Counted from the first letter of the stretch, positions 8,187 to 17,368 are shown. The stretch is 64,000 nt of DNA from Deltaproteobacteria bacterium (GCA_021848385.1 JAJZUQ010000005.1:1-64000); one strand, 5' to 3'. Notes: a model not told the origin generated them from the letters alone. Made by a program: numbers and translations.

Positions 8187-8488
8187 CAGGGCTTGCGGCG
8201 CTGCCGCTGGTTCCCGCGTTTCAGGCCGAGCGCCTGCCGATAGCCGCATTCATCGTGAAGCCAGTGGAGCTTTTCCACCAGCTCGGGGGTCAGCTGGATA
8301 CAGTCCGGATTGATGGTGAAGCGGCGGGAATAGATGCGGCACTGGCGGGTGACCACGTCCAGGTAGCGGCAGGGGGTCTGGGTGAAGAAGATGGTGCCCC
8401 GTTCGTCCTCCAGTTTTTCGAAGCAGCAGAGTCCGCAACGGGTGCAGAGTGATTCCCATTCATCGTTATTCATATCTGGAGGTTGCAT
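8186..8488 (-). CDS. YkgJ/YcgN-like cysteine-cluster protein
   Basis: A 100-residue protein with CTRCGLCCFEK near the N-terminus, then CRYLD, CRIY and CIQL. This gives the seven- or eight-cysteine pattern of the YkgJ/YcgN (UPF0153/UPF0260) group. That family is predicted to bind metal, zinc or an iron-sulfur cluster, but its function is unknown. The C-terminal tail is very basic. The start could be 8488 (MQPPDMNND) or 8473 (MNNDEW); neither has a good ribosome binding site. The next gene downstream on the strand is the DUF6178-like gene, beyond the ATACCAATT palindrome. Confidence 0.8.
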   Translation of the reverse strand: MQPPDMNNDEWESLCTRCGLCCFEKLEDERGTIFFTQTPCRYLDVVTRQCRIYSRRFTINPDCIQLTPELVEKLHWLHDECGYRQALGLKRGNQRQRRKP

Positions 8489-8528
8489 TCAGTGAGGATA
8501 CCCAATATACACAACGGCTGTCAATGTT

Positions 8529-9224
8529 TCAGCGGTCGTTGGATGATTTCCCCAACGGGACATCGATGGTCCGTTTGCCCACCGTGAGACGAACCTTGTC
8601 GGGGAAGATCTCCTCCACCCGGGCACCTTCCACCATTCCCCCTTCCAGCACCGCTGCGCCGTTGATCATTGCCAGCCGTGACGCGTTGTCTTTCTGCCAG
8701 GCGATTCCAGTGACTTTCAGTGCCGGGAGCGTGGCAGTGGCGGGTGGAGCCACTGGTTCCACCTTTGCCGGCAGGGGAGGTGCGGGCTGACCCTGCGGCT
8801 CGGGCAGGGGTGAGGGGTGTTGCCTGTGGAGCGCCTGTTGCGGTACGGCAGTGCCGGCCGGCAGCTCCGGTGCCGGTTGCCTCTGGCTTTTCCGGTCGTC
8901 CGGGATCGGCCTTGCGGGAGAAATGATTTCCGTCACCGGTGAAACTGCCGGGGTCACTGCCGGCGCGATTCCTTCCGGCGGGCTCACTGCGGGAGGAACG
9001 GCCGCAGCCGGGACAGGGGGGTGTCGGGAGAATCCCCCCATGAGGGTGTAGGTCACGATGACCGCCAGGATGGTCATGCCTGCCATGGCAGCCGGTAGCA
9101 ACCAGGGGGAGCGCTGTCTGGCCGCTGCCGGTTTGACAATATCCGCGGCAACGTCGGGAGCACCTTGCCGGTGGGTTGCCTTTTCCTGCTCCAGCTTCTG
9201 CAGTGCCTTGAGAATGGAACTCAT
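8529..9224 (-). CDS. gspB: GspB-like general secretion pathway protein B
   Basis: The 231-residue protein opens MSSILKALQKLEQEKATHRQ, the characteristic short cytoplasmic segment of GspB proteins. One membrane helix follows (about 47-65), then a long proline-rich periplasmic linker. The C-terminal domain contains KVTGIAWQKDNASRLAMING and ends in VRLTVGKRTIDVPLG. GspB works with the ATPase GspA to help place the type II secretin in the outer membrane through the peptidoglycan. It overlaps the end of gspA by four bases, so the two are translationally coupled. No other type II secretion gene lies in the window. Confidence 0.88.
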   Translation of the reverse strand: MSSILKALQKLEQEKATHRQGAPDVAADIVKPAAARQRSPWLLPAAMAGMTILAVIVTYTLMGGFSRHPPVPAAAVPPAVSPPEGIAPAVTPAVSPVTEIISPARPIPDDRKSQRQPAPELPAGTAVPQQALHRQHPSPLPEPQGQPAPPLPAKVEPVAPPATATLPALKVTGIAWQKDNASRLAMINGAAVLEGGMVEGARVEEIFPDKVRLTVGKRTIDVPLGKSSNDR

Positions 9225-10882
9225 CGCTTCTGTCCGTCTCCCTTGCCGGATAATCGTGGCATGTCGTATCTTCCCGCCTCACGGTAGAGGAGAAGAAGGG
9301 TCGTCCCTTCGGCCCGCCCATTCACCGGGATTCCCCGGCTTTGCTGAAACTCCTTGATGGCGTTCACCGTCCCCTCGTCGTAGACTCCCGTCGGTGCGGA
9401 GCGGTACACCTTCTCCGTTGCCAGCAGGTTCTGGAGGCGAAGCACTTCCTCCCTGCGTGCGCCAGGTGCGGCGGCCTGGGCAAGCTGATCGAAATCCTTC
9501 CACGGGACGTAAACACGGCCGGACCAGAAGCGCTTTAGGTCTGTTTCGCTGAACGAGCTCTTTCCCAGCAGAGGTGGCGAAACTGACACTTTTCCGTTCG
9601 TTATCCCGGTCAGCGCAAGGTAGCGCCTGCCATCCAGGCCGGCAAGGTCGAGTTCAAGCAGGGCGGGGAGATCGAGGCGGCGCAGTGTGGCAAGGTCGGT
9701 GGTCATGCTTGTCAGGCGAAGCCCCCTATCTCCGGCAATCCGCTCCAGATCGCCGGGAAGAGAGAGCTTCATATCACCCGTTGCCTCCCGCACGTGCCAG
9801 CGTTTGGCCAGGACATTGAATGCCCGTACCGCACTGGCGCTTCCTTCAACGCTCTTTAGCTCCCAACGGACCGCCGACATAAAATCATCGGTGGCGGCAG
9901 ACTTCCCCGGCGAACGGTAGTAAACGGCAAAAAGTCCCCCCACGACTACCACCGCCAGGAGGCAGAGCCATGCTCTCCGCCGCTGCTGCCTTTGCCAGGC
10001 GGGCTTTCTCCGCAGCCGTTCTTTCTGCAGGGTGGTCTTTTTCCTGAACCACTTCTTCGGCCAGACGGACTTGCCAAATTCACCCACCTCCCTGATGGCC
10101 TTTTTCGCCATGGAAGCGGATATTTCCCGTTTCTCGTCGGTGTAGCCGATCAGCAGCGCCCGGTCGCAGGCGATGTTGATGAGCCGCGGCACGCCGCCGG
10201 CCCTGCGAAATATCCGTTGCAGCGCCCCGCGGGAGAAACCGGCCGCCCCCTTTCCCCCCGCCACTGCCACCCGGTGATTGACATATGCCCGGGTATCCTC
10301 GAAATCAAGGGGAAGAAGGTGGTAGCGCACACCCACCCGCTGGGCAAGCTGGCGCAGTTCCGGCCGGGCCATGAGATGGTCAAGCTCGGGCTGGCCGGCG
10401 AGCACTATCTGGATCAGCTTGTCCGTGTCGGTCTCCAGGTTGGAGATGAGGCGGATCTGTTCCAGTGTCCGGGGGGCAAGGTTCTGGGCCTCGTCGATAA
10501 CCAGCACTACCGTTCTCCCCGCACTGTTCTCCTCTAACAGGAAGCGGTTGAGATGACCGAGAAGCTCTGCATTGTCAAGTCCTTCGGCGGGGAGGGCGTA
10601 TTCGTGGTTGATGCTGCGCAGGAGTTCCAGGGCGGAGAGGGAGGGGTTGAAGATCAACGCGGTGCGATACCGGTCGTCATCCAGCTTTTCCATGAGGGTG
10701 CGGAGCACGGTGGTCTTGCCGGTGCCCACTTCGCCCGTCAGGACGATGAATCCTGCATGGTTGTCAATGCCGTAGAGCAGGTGGGCAAAGGCCTCCCGGT
10801 GGTTTTTGCTGAGAAAAACGAATCGGGGGTTGGGGGTGATGGTGAACGGTTTTTCCCGGAACCCGAAATAGTTGCAGTACAT
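9221..10882 (-). CDS. gspA: GspA/ExeA-like AAA ATPase with peptidoglycan-binding domain
   Basis: The 553-residue protein begins MYCNYFGFREKPFTITPNP, the ExeA/GspA signature. A cytoplasmic AAA domain follows, with Walker A GEVGTGKTT and Walker B VLVIDEAQNL. A basic linker leads to one transmembrane helix near 293-313 (AWLCLLAVVVVGGLFAVYY). The periplasmic part includes a central domain and ends in a peptidoglycan-binding type 1 domain (about 485-540, with GVYDEGTVNAIKEFQQSRGI). It is thought to use ATP to rearrange peptidoglycan or anchor the secretin assembly. The gene is first of a two-gene unit with gspB. Confidence 0.9.
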   Translation of the reverse strand: MYCNYFGFREKPFTITPNPRFVFLSKNHREAFAHLLYGIDNHAGFIVLTGEVGTGKTTVLRTLMEKLDDDRYRTALIFNPSLSALELLRSINHEYALPAEGLDNAELLGHLNRFLLEENSAGRTVVLVIDEAQNLAPRTLEQIRLISNLETDTDKLIQIVLAGQPELDHLMARPELRQLAQRVGVRYHLLPLDFEDTRAYVNHRVAVAGGKGAAGFSRGALQRIFRRAGGVPRLINIACDRALLIGYTDEKREISASMAKKAIREVGEFGKSVWPKKWFRKKTTLQKERLRRKPAWQRQQRRRAWLCLLAVVVVGGLFAVYYRSPGKSAATDDFMSAVRWELKSVEGSASAVRAFNVLAKRWHVREATGDMKLSLPGDLERIAGDRGLRLTSMTTDLATLRRLDLPALLELDLAGLDGRRYLALTGITNGKVSVSPPLLGKSSFSETDLKRFWSGRVYVPWKDFDQLAQAAAPGARREEVLRLQNLLATEKVYRSAPTGVYDEGTVNAIKEFQQSRGIPVNGRAEGTTLLLLYREAGRYDMPRLSGKGDGQKR

Positions 10883-11235
10883 GGGGTTGTTCCTTCGTCA
10901 GCCGGGAGTTGCGTGGACGGAAGCGCCACCTGGAGATTATTCCATATCTACCGGCCGCTTACAAGGGGAATCCGGATATGCAAGGCTTTCCGTCGAGGGA
11001 GGGTGATAACGGACATTTTTTGTCAGTCAGAATGCGAGATCGCCGTCTGCCCCGGTAAATTCTCTTTGACATTCCTAGCCTCAGGTGTCAATTTCAATCG
11101 GTATTACGTGGTGGTAGCAGCTTGAGCCCTGAGGGTACAAAATTTGCTAGTCTTGACCTCGTGATGTTGTTGTTATCAGCCGATTTGCCCGGAAGGGAAG
11201 GCGGGGCTTTCCCGCCGGAGGGAAGGTTTTCGACG
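10883..11235. other. Divergent intergenic region between gspA and a zinc-ribbon gene
   Basis: This 353-bp gap should hold the divergent promoters for both neighbours. TTGACA at 11066-11071 is the best -35 for the plus strand, but no good -10 follows. Just before the plus-strand gene, GGCGGG (11200-11205) pairs with CCCGCC (11211-11216) over a five-base loop, immediately upstream of the ribosome binding site GGAGGGAAGG. No gene was seen. Confidence 0.4.
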
Positions 11236-12180
11236 ATGAAGATTCAGTGCCCCAAGTGCCAGCTCAGCGGCCAGATAAGCGATGCCAATGTCCCCGCTGA
11301 GGGGATGAACATGGATTGCCCCCGCTGCAAGACCAGCTTTTATGTCAAGAAAGAGACGACTGCCAACTGGAAGGATACGGCGACCGAATGTCCGGTCTGC
11401 CGGTTTTCGACCTTTTCCGAAGAGCGGTTCGATATCTGTCCCACGTGCGGCCTGGTAATCAAGGATTACAACGAGAAAAAAGGGAAAGGGGGAGTCGCCC
11501 CGGCCAAGCCTGCGCCGGTCAAGACTTCCCGGCAGGGTGATAAACTCGACCCCGCCGAAGTATCCCGGCGGGCGGCAGATGACCTCCGCCGGCTCGAGGA
11601 AAAGGATGCAACGCGTTCCTATGGCGGCCCTGATCCTGGGGCGAGCCTTCTCGCCGAACAGGAGGCCGAAATTCCCCGGGGACCGGTCATTCCTCTGCCG
11701 GTGCTACTGATAGGATCTGCGTTCATACTGTTGGCGCTGATCGTCATCGTCTATTCGGGGTCGGAAATCAAGTCCTATTACGCGAAACTCGCGGAGGTAG
11801 GGAATGATGAACTTCTCGCCGCCGATTTCGCCGCTCTCCACTCGGTATGGGGCGAGGTAGTGTTGCCGGCTATCCGGATACTGTTGAGTGTCGTGACAAT
11901 GGTGGTTGCCGCCTGCTTCCTCAGACGGCTTCCAAAGAGCAGGCGGTGGCTGGAGATATGTGTCTGGGGAGGGTTGGCCTGTGTCATCCTCGGCCAGATT
12001 GTTTCCCTGTCGAACTGGGTTCTTCGTTCGTCGAGCGATGCTACCATCGGGTATTATTCCATTGGCGTCATGAATATGCTGGTCATGCTGGTGCTCTGCG
12101 GAGCTCCGTTCCTGGCGGCCATCTGGTTCCTGCGGGGGGAGCTGGCCGGGGACCTGTTCGAGGACGAGGAGATTTCCTGA
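11236..12180 (+). CDS. Zinc-ribbon membrane protein of unknown function
   Basis: I start at ATG 11236 (MKIQCPKCQLSGQ), which has GGAGGGAAGG upstream; the frame is open to 11122 without a good site. The 314-residue protein has two or three zinc ribbons near its N-terminus (CPKC...CPRC of the MJ0042 type, then CPVC...CPTC). A charged linker with a predicted helix follows. The C-terminal half has four membrane helices (near PVLLIGSAFILLALIVIVY, IRILLSVVTMVVAACF, ICVWGGLACVILGQIVSL and MNMLVMLVLCGAPFLAAIWF). Nothing identifies a substrate. It could be a membrane-tethered sensor or assembly factor. It converges on the glycosyltransferase gene. Confidence 0.78.
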   Translation: MKIQCPKCQLSGQISDANVPAEGMNMDCPRCKTSFYVKKETTANWKDTATECPVCRFSTFSEERFDICPTCGLVIKDYNEKKGKGGVAPAKPAPVKTSRQGDKLDPAEVSRRAADDLRRLEEKDATRSYGGPDPGASLLAEQEAEIPRGPVIPLPVLLIGSAFILLALIVIVYSGSEIKSYYAKLAEVGNDELLAADFAALHSVWGEVVLPAIRILLSVVTMVVAACFLRRLPKSRRWLEICVWGGLACVILGQIVSLSNWVLRSSSDATIGYYSIGVMNMLVMLVLCGAPFLAAIWFLRGELAGDLFEDEEIS

Positions 12181-12194
12181 ACTCTTGTCCGGCG

Positions 12195-13448
12195 TCACTG
12201 AATGGTGCGCAATAGTTCCAGCTGGTTGCCGGTTCCCGCAACCGGTTCCAGGCCGGCCCGTTCCAGGAGCGGAGGGAGCGCGTTTTCCGGGGTGCAGCGG
12301 GGGAGAGGGCCCGCCGCCAGGTGATGGATCAGCTTCATGGTCCTGAGACCGTCAAACCAGCCGTGGAATGCCGAGAGCAGCCCGTGCGCGCTCCGGTTGT
12401 TGCGTTGCAGGCCGGCCCATGCCGGGATGAAACTCTCGTGCTCCAGATACTCCGCAAGATGTGACGACACGTCTCGTGCTGCCGTCAGCAGCCTGTCCCC
12501 CCCGTAGTCCGGATTATTCCCCACCAGTTGCAGCCATTCACCCAGTTGTACAAAACATTCCGGGTGGTAAAAGCCGATGGCCGGACTGTCGCCCGCAAGG
12601 GCCCGTCCGATTGCCCGGCCGGTACCGAACGGCACGCGATGAGACGGGCGGGCCGCCGGGTGGACCGTCGTTCCCCGCACCTGGTCGATGCCGGCCGTCC
12701 GGTAGAGTTGCTGGAGGAAGTAGAAATCCTCTGCTGCGGACCGGCGGTTCATCCCTCCCATCCGTACATAGGCCATGGCGGTGCAGGCCATGGCACTCCC
12801 GACGGTGTGGAAGGCATAGGGGGAGCCGGCGACTTCCAGTCCGAGCACATAGCTCCGGAGGAACAGTTCGTACTGGTCGATGGCCGCCTGTTCTGCCGGT
12901 GTCTCTCCCGGTTGGTGCCGGAACGGGATGATGGCGCCGCCACTTTTTGTTGCCGTAAAGTGATGGGAAATGGCCTGCAGGTAGGAGGGCTCCACGAGTG
13001 TGTCGGCATCGAGGCAGACGAGGAGGGGGTCGGCATCGTCGGTGAGCCGGGAAAGGGCCAGGTCGAGGCCGATCTTGCGGGCAAGGCCGACGCCTCCCCC
13101 CTTGACCGGCAGTTCCCGGCCGGCAGAGGCGGCATCCACCCAGGTGAGGCGGAGCGAAGGGAACTGCCGGCTCAACCCGGGGAGCAGCTCGAGGGTTGAG
13201 ACGTTATCGGCCTTGTCCCCATCCGGCGCGTCGGTACGGTGATTCACCACTACCACGATGAGGAAACGGGCGAGAAGCTCGGGAGGATTCGCGGCCAGAG
13301 AGCAGATGGTGGCGGGAAGCCGTTTGCTCTCCGCCAGGGCGGGGATTACCACGGCACCGGCGAAGCCGGTGCCGTAACAGCCGGCGAGCTCCCACGGACC
13401 GGTAATGGCGCGGGTCCCTAGATAACGGGAACGGACATCAGGATTCAT
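12195..13448 (-). CDS. Family 2 glycosyltransferase
   Basis: The 417-residue protein has a GT-A fold start (AVVIPALAESKRLPATICSL) and a metal-binding D-x-D-like motif in LLVCLDADTLVEPSYL. A likely catalytic acidic region is RRSAAEDFYFLQQLYR. It lacks membrane helices, so it probably acts on a soluble or membrane-surface acceptor. It overlaps the 3' end of miaA by 11 bases on the same strand and is the last gene of an S41 peptidase-miaA-glycosyltransferase unit. The sugar and acceptor cannot be inferred. Confidence 0.82.
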   Translation of the reverse strand: MNPDVRSRYLGTRAITGPWELAGCYGTGFAGAVVIPALAESKRLPATICSLAANPPELLARFLIVVVVNHRTDAPDGDKADNVSTLELLPGLSRQFPSLRLTWVDAASAGRELPVKGGGVGLARKIGLDLALSRLTDDADPLLVCLDADTLVEPSYLQAISHHFTATKSGGAIIPFRHQPGETPAEQAAIDQYELFLRSYVLGLEVAGSPYAFHTVGSAMACTAMAYVRMGGMNRRSAAEDFYFLQQLYRTAGIDQVRGTTVHPAARPSHRVPFGTGRAIGRALAGDSPAIGFYHPECFVQLGEWLQLVGNNPDYGGDRLLTAARDVSSHLAEYLEHESFIPAWAGLQRNNRSAHGLLSAFHGWFDGLRTMKLIHHLAAGPLPRCTPENALPPLLERAGLEPVAGTGNQLELLRTIQ

Positions 13449-14376
13449 GCCGTTCCCGTGATACTATCTCCATCGCTTCCGCCAGCGGCTCTCCGGCCCC
13501 GTCGAGCCAGTGGATGACGGTGCCGTTTCGTTCCATGCGGCGGAACCAGGTGTCCTGGCGCTTGGCGAAGTCGTGAATGGCGCTGTTCAGTTTCTGGAAA
13601 AGGTCGTTGAGGTTGAGTTCCCCTTGCAGGTGTTTTGCCACGAAGCGGTATTCCAGCCCGTAGAACTCCAGCTTCTCCCAGGGGATACCTTCGGCGTGAA
13701 GCCGTGCAACCTCGTCGATCAGCCCGTGGTCGAGCCGCTCCCGGAGACGGCCGGTGATGCGCTGGCGGAGCGCGCTTCGCTCCCAGCGGATGCCGAGGAT
13801 AAGCGGACGGATTTCGGGCAGCGGTTCGGGAGGGTGGTCCCGCTCGCAGGTGGCGATCTCGATGGCCCGTACGAGGCGTTCCCGGTCGAGGAGGTCGGTG
13901 GTGTTGTGGAGGCGCGGATTGATCTCCCGCAGCCGTTCGGCGAGTCCTTCACTAGGGAAGGTTGCCAGTTCCCGGCGCAGAACGGGGTTTTCCGGCACCT
14001 TCACCAGGAGGTATCCTCTCAGGACTGCATCCAGATACATGCCGGTCCCTCCCACCATCACGGGCAGCCGTCCTCGCTGACGGATATGGTCGAAAGCCTC
14101 CAGGAAGCGGCACTGGAACTCGAAGACGTTGAACTCGTACGCCGGATCAACGATGTCGATGAGGTGATAGGGAACCTCACCATACTCCGTCAAGTCCTTG
14201 CCGCTGCCGATGTCCATGCCACGGTAGACCTGGCGGGAGTCGGCTGAGATGACCTCGCCGTCGAGGCGCCGCGCAAGTTCCACTCCCAGACGGGTCTTGC
14301 CCGACGCGGTCGGACCGAGTACGACGAGCAGGTCGATGTCTGTGGGGGTTCCGGAGGAAGTAGCGGTGACGGTCAT
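13438..14376 (-). CDS. miaA: tRNA dimethylallyltransferase MiaA, divergent type
   Basis: MiaA transfers dimethylallyl to N6 of adenosine 37 in tRNAs reading UNN codons. The 312-residue protein has the P-loop GPTASGKT, then SADSRQVYRGMDIG and a C-terminal QDTWFRRM block. The segment after DIG is SGKDLTEYGEVPYHLID, whereas the common enzyme has a TAKP-type segment and a H-H-L-I-D. This places it in a divergent MiaA subgroup, perhaps a second copy alongside a standard gene elsewhere. It starts one base into the stop of the S41 peptidase gene (TAATG overlap), so they are coupled. Confidence 0.85.
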   Translation of the reverse strand: MTVTATSSGTPTDIDLLVVLGPTASGKTRLGVELARRLDGEVISADSRQVYRGMDIGSGKDLTEYGEVPYHLIDIVDPAYEFNVFEFQCRFLEAFDHIRQRGRLPVMVGGTGMYLDAVLRGYLLVKVPENPVLRRELATFPSEGLAERLREINPRLHNTTDLLDRERLVRAIEIATCERDHPPEPLPEIRPLILGIRWERSALRQRITGRLRERLDHGLIDEVARLHAEGIPWEKLEFYGLEYRFVAKHLQGELNLNDLFQKLNSAIHDFAKRQDTWFRRMERNGTVIHWLDGAGEPLAEAMEIVSRERHES

Positions 14377-15719
14377 TATTTCGTGCGGGACGGCGCGAGA
14401 CCGCCCATGATGTCGAGGCCGCGGAGGAGTTCCAATGCCCGGGAGAGCTGGTAGTCTCCGGCCAATTCATCTCCGGGTTTCGCCGGGGTTGGTGATGCGG
14501 CGGGAGAAGGGGACTGTGGCGATCCCTTCTCCGGAACGGTGATGTGCCCTTGCAGGTCCTTTTCGTGGAGTTCCGGGGCGGTCTCTTTCTTTGCTCCCTT
14601 CAGATCGACGTTCCCCACGATGATGTCCGGTGTGATCCCCTTTGCCTGAATGGACCGGCCGTTGGGGGTGTAGTAGAGAGCTGTGGTCAGCTTCAGGCCT
14701 GCACCGTCGCGGAGGGGGATGACCGATTGCACCGACCCCTTGCCGAAGCTCTGGGTTCCCATGACGATCGCCCGCTTATGGTCCTGGAGTGCCCCCGTCA
14801 GGATCTCGGAGGCGCTGGCCGAGCCGCCGTTGATCAATATCACGATGGGGTAGGGGGGTTCCTTTTCGCCGATGGAGGCGGTCAGTTGCTGGTTGGCGGT
14901 CGGGATGCGCCCACGGGTCGAGACGATGAGGCCGTTGTCCAGACGGTCGCCGATGAAACGCCCCGCCACCTGGACGCATGATTCCAGAAGACCGCCGGGG
15001 TTGTTGCGCAGATCGATGATCAGCCCCTTCAGGGTGCCGCCATTCTGGCCCCTGAGCTTGTCGAGCGCCGCGACGACTTCCTCGCCGGTGTGTTGCTGGA
15101 ACTGGTTGATGCGCAAGAGACCATATCCGGGCTCAAGGGTCCGGTATTTGACGCTCTTTGTCTGGATGATGGCGCGTATCAGGGGAAAGATCAGTGGTTT
15201 CGGATTCCCCTCCCGGAGTATGGTGAGGGTGACACGTGTCCCCTTGGGGCCACGCATCCGGTTGACCGATTCGGTGATGGTAAGGCCGTTGGTCGGCTTG
15301 TCGTCAATTTTTGCGATATGGTCGTTGGGCCTTATGCCGGCCCGGAAGGCGGGGGTATCCTCGATGGGGGAGACGACGGTCAGTCTGCCGTCCTTCATGG
15401 TGATCTCGATGCCGAGGCCGCCGAAGGAGCCGGACATCTCGATATTCATCTCCTTGAAGGGTTCGGGGGGGAGATAGGCGCTGTGGGGGTCGAGGGATGC
15501 CAGCATGCCGTTGATGGCACTCTGCATGAGTTTTTTTTGCTCGACCTTTTCAACGTAGCTCTCGTGTATCCGGCTGATGACCTGCTTGAACAGGCGCAGA
15601 TATTCCTGGTCGCTCCGGGTGAGCGTCCGTGCAACGAACTGCAAGCTCGCCATAACTGCCAGGATGGCAATGGTCACCCCTGTTGCCAGCAGCAAGAATC
15701 TCTTTACTCTCTTCGTCAT
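14376..15719 (-). CDS. S41 family C-terminal processing protease (CtpA-like)
   Basis: The start at 15719 (MTKRVKRFLLLATGVTIAIL) has AGGAGG upstream and begins with a signal or anchor helix, giving 447 residues. A PDZ domain follows (about 85-165, with GSFGGLGIEI and PNDHIAKIDDKPTNGL). The protease core contains the catalytic serine in NGGSASASEILTGAL and the lysine in GTQSFGKGSVQ. It trims or degrades proteins in the periplasm. The C-terminal 70 residues are low-complexity with many prolines. Translational coupling to miaA suggests a shared transcript rather than a shared process. Confidence 0.93.
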   Translation of the reverse strand: MTKRVKRFLLLATGVTIAILAVMASLQFVARTLTRSDQEYLRLFKQVISRIHESYVEKVEQKKLMQSAINGMLASLDPHSAYLPPEPFKEMNIEMSGSFGGLGIEITMKDGRLTVVSPIEDTPAFRAGIRPNDHIAKIDDKPTNGLTITESVNRMRGPKGTRVTLTILREGNPKPLIFPLIRAIIQTKSVKYRTLEPGYGLLRINQFQQHTGEEVVAALDKLRGQNGGTLKGLIIDLRNNPGGLLESCVQVAGRFIGDRLDNGLIVSTRGRIPTANQQLTASIGEKEPPYPIVILINGGSASASEILTGALQDHKRAIVMGTQSFGKGSVQSVIPLRDGAGLKLTTALYYTPNGRSIQAKGITPDIIVGNVDLKGAKKETAPELHEKDLQGHITVPEKGSPQSPSPAASPTPAKPGDELAGDYQLSRALELLRGLDIMGGLAPSRTK

Positions 15720-15953
15720 GAAACGGTGCCTCCTGGTGGTCTGATCACATGGCACGCAGCGACGGCGTACGCCGCCGGTACTACCCTGCGCTGAGAGGAG
15801 AGGTCGTCGTGCCCACCATAGTCTGTTGCGGGTGGACCACTGTCACTTTAATTTTGGGACGTGCGGATGTCAACAGCGAATTGTGGAAGTTCGTGGCGGG
15901 ATGATCCCTCTCCGGGCATACGGCAGGGGTCCTGTTGAATCGGGTGTAGGTCG

Positions 15954-16649
15954 TCAGGTGACCGGCACAATGACTAACGGGTCACCGGCTGTGGCGCCGA
16001 GTTTTTTTTCGATGGCGGGACAGAGGATGAGGATGCCATCATACTGGTTCGTTTCGTCATTGATGAGCATCACCGGGAAAACGCCGGTTTTGCCGTTCGA
16101 GGTATGGGTGATGGTCACTTTCTTGAATGTTCCGCACTGGTGACGGTCGCTGATTTCACGGGCGGTGAGATGGTTCAGGCCGGCCATCCCCAGCTCGTTG
16201 AATCCGCGGCTGGCGGCGCTGCTCTCCAGCCGGCCGGCGGCAAGTACAGCCTCCGCGACGTCGGCTGTTACCGCAGATGCCTGCTGGGGTGTGTCAGTCG
16301 CCACCGGGGGGAGGATATCCTCCAGTTTCGACTTGGCCACGTTGAGGGAAATGTTCAGCATTGCCAGGTTGACGGCCCTGGTGCAGAGCACCATGAGCAG
16401 CCCCCCGCGCAATTCCCGTGCTATTATCCGTCCGTCGCTGTACCGGAGGTCAAGCATGCCGTTTGTGCCGGCTTCGTTCTGAAGGGCAAGGGAACTGCCG
16501 GCAAGGAAGGCTGCCGCCTTCTGCAGGATGGACGAATCGAACAGCGGCGGGAAGGCGTGGCACAGCACCTGGCCACTGGCATCACAAACCATGCTGCCGA
16601 CGATTTCGGGCACCCCGTTGATCTGCTTGAGAATGTTTTCCATGGTCAC
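15954..16649 (-). CDS. Roadblock/LC7-domain protein
   Basis: The first roughly 120 residues resemble a roadblock/LC7 domain (LKQINGVPEIVGSMVCDASGQVL, then LRYSDGRIIARELRGGLLMVLCT). In bacteria these partner or regulate small Ras-like GTPases such as MglA. The C-terminal half (about 140-230) has a second alpha-beta region (FKKVTITHTSNGKTGVFPV) of no known family. The start is either GTG at 16649, which overlaps the previous stop as GTGA, or ATG at 16643. It is coupled to the upstream DUF4388 gene. No GTPase gene is near. Confidence 0.75.
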   Translation of the reverse strand: MTMENILKQINGVPEIVGSMVCDASGQVLCHAFPPLFDSSILQKAAAFLAGSSLALQNEAGTNGMLDLRYSDGRIIARELRGGLLMVLCTRAVNLAMLNISLNVAKSKLEDILPPVATDTPQQASAVTADVAEAVLAAGRLESSAASRGFNELGMAGLNHLTAREISDRHQCGTFKKVTITHTSNGKTGVFPVMLINDETNQYDGILILCPAIEKKLGATAGDPLVIVPVT

Positions 16650-17368
16650 CTCTGCTTCCTGGCGGTGAGCGCCGCCCGGAGGTCGGTTTCCACCTGGCTG
16701 AGCTGACTTGAACCCTGAACCGCCACGCAGAGATAATTGTTCCGTGCTTCAAACATGAGCAACTGGTAGTTCCTTCCCTGCCAGGCGGCGGATTTGACCG
16801 TGCCGACGCCGAATAATCCTCCCAGGTCGTTACCGATCCGTGCCAGGGTCAACCCCCTGTGAGCCAGTGACTCGGCTTCGAAACTGTCATCCTGCTGGGG
16901 GACGCCGCTGTTGTCGGTTACCACGGCGTAGGCGACGCCGGCCACGGACAGTGCCCGCTCCGTTATGCTCGGCAATGCCCGCTGCTGTTCCTGCACCGGT
17001 TCCGGTTCCGGCTGCGGGAACCTGGACCGCGCTTCGTCCATGAGCCGGTGCGCCTCAAGCAGGAGGTAGCTCAGGCTTTCCGTTATGGTGCGGCTGGTGG
17101 TGGTCACTTTCGGCTGGATGGCGAACTTTCCCCCCGGCCAGCAGATGATGGCGTTAAATGCCGCCACCCCTGTCGCTTTCCCCTGTTCCGCGTGGATGAT
17201 ATCGCCATCACGGAAAAAGATCATTCCCTGTCGCGTTCCGTATTCAACAGTTATGCAGCCGGAAAACCTGTTGTGTCCCTTCAGCTGCAGGACATCTGCC
17301 AGCTGAAGACCGTCGACAGAACCTGCAAAGCCTATTGTCGGGGATTTTTGATGTGTTTCCTGAGCCAT
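16646..17368 (-). CDS. DUF4388 (PATAN-like) domain protein
   Basis: The 240-residue protein starts with GFAGSVDGLQLADVLQLKGHNRFSG and continues GMIFFRDGDIIHAEQGKATGVAAFNAI, a clear DUF4388/PATAN domain (about 10-115). These domains occur in signalling proteins of delta-proteobacteria and often accompany receivers or GTPase-activating proteins. The C-terminal part (about 140-235) resembles a second small domain like a degenerate roadblock fold. It overlaps the roadblock gene by four bases, so the two products probably work as a pair. Confidence 0.78.
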   Translation of the reverse strand: MAQETHQKSPTIGFAGSVDGLQLADVLQLKGHNRFSGCITVEYGTRQGMIFFRDGDIIHAEQGKATGVAAFNAIICWPGGKFAIQPKVTTTSRTITESLSYLLLEAHRLMDEARSRFPQPEPEPVQEQQRALPSITERALSVAGVAYAVVTDNSGVPQQDDSFEAESLAHRGLTLARIGNDLGGLFGVGTVKSAAWQGRNYQLLMFEARNNYLCVAVQGSSQLSQVETDLRAALTARKQR

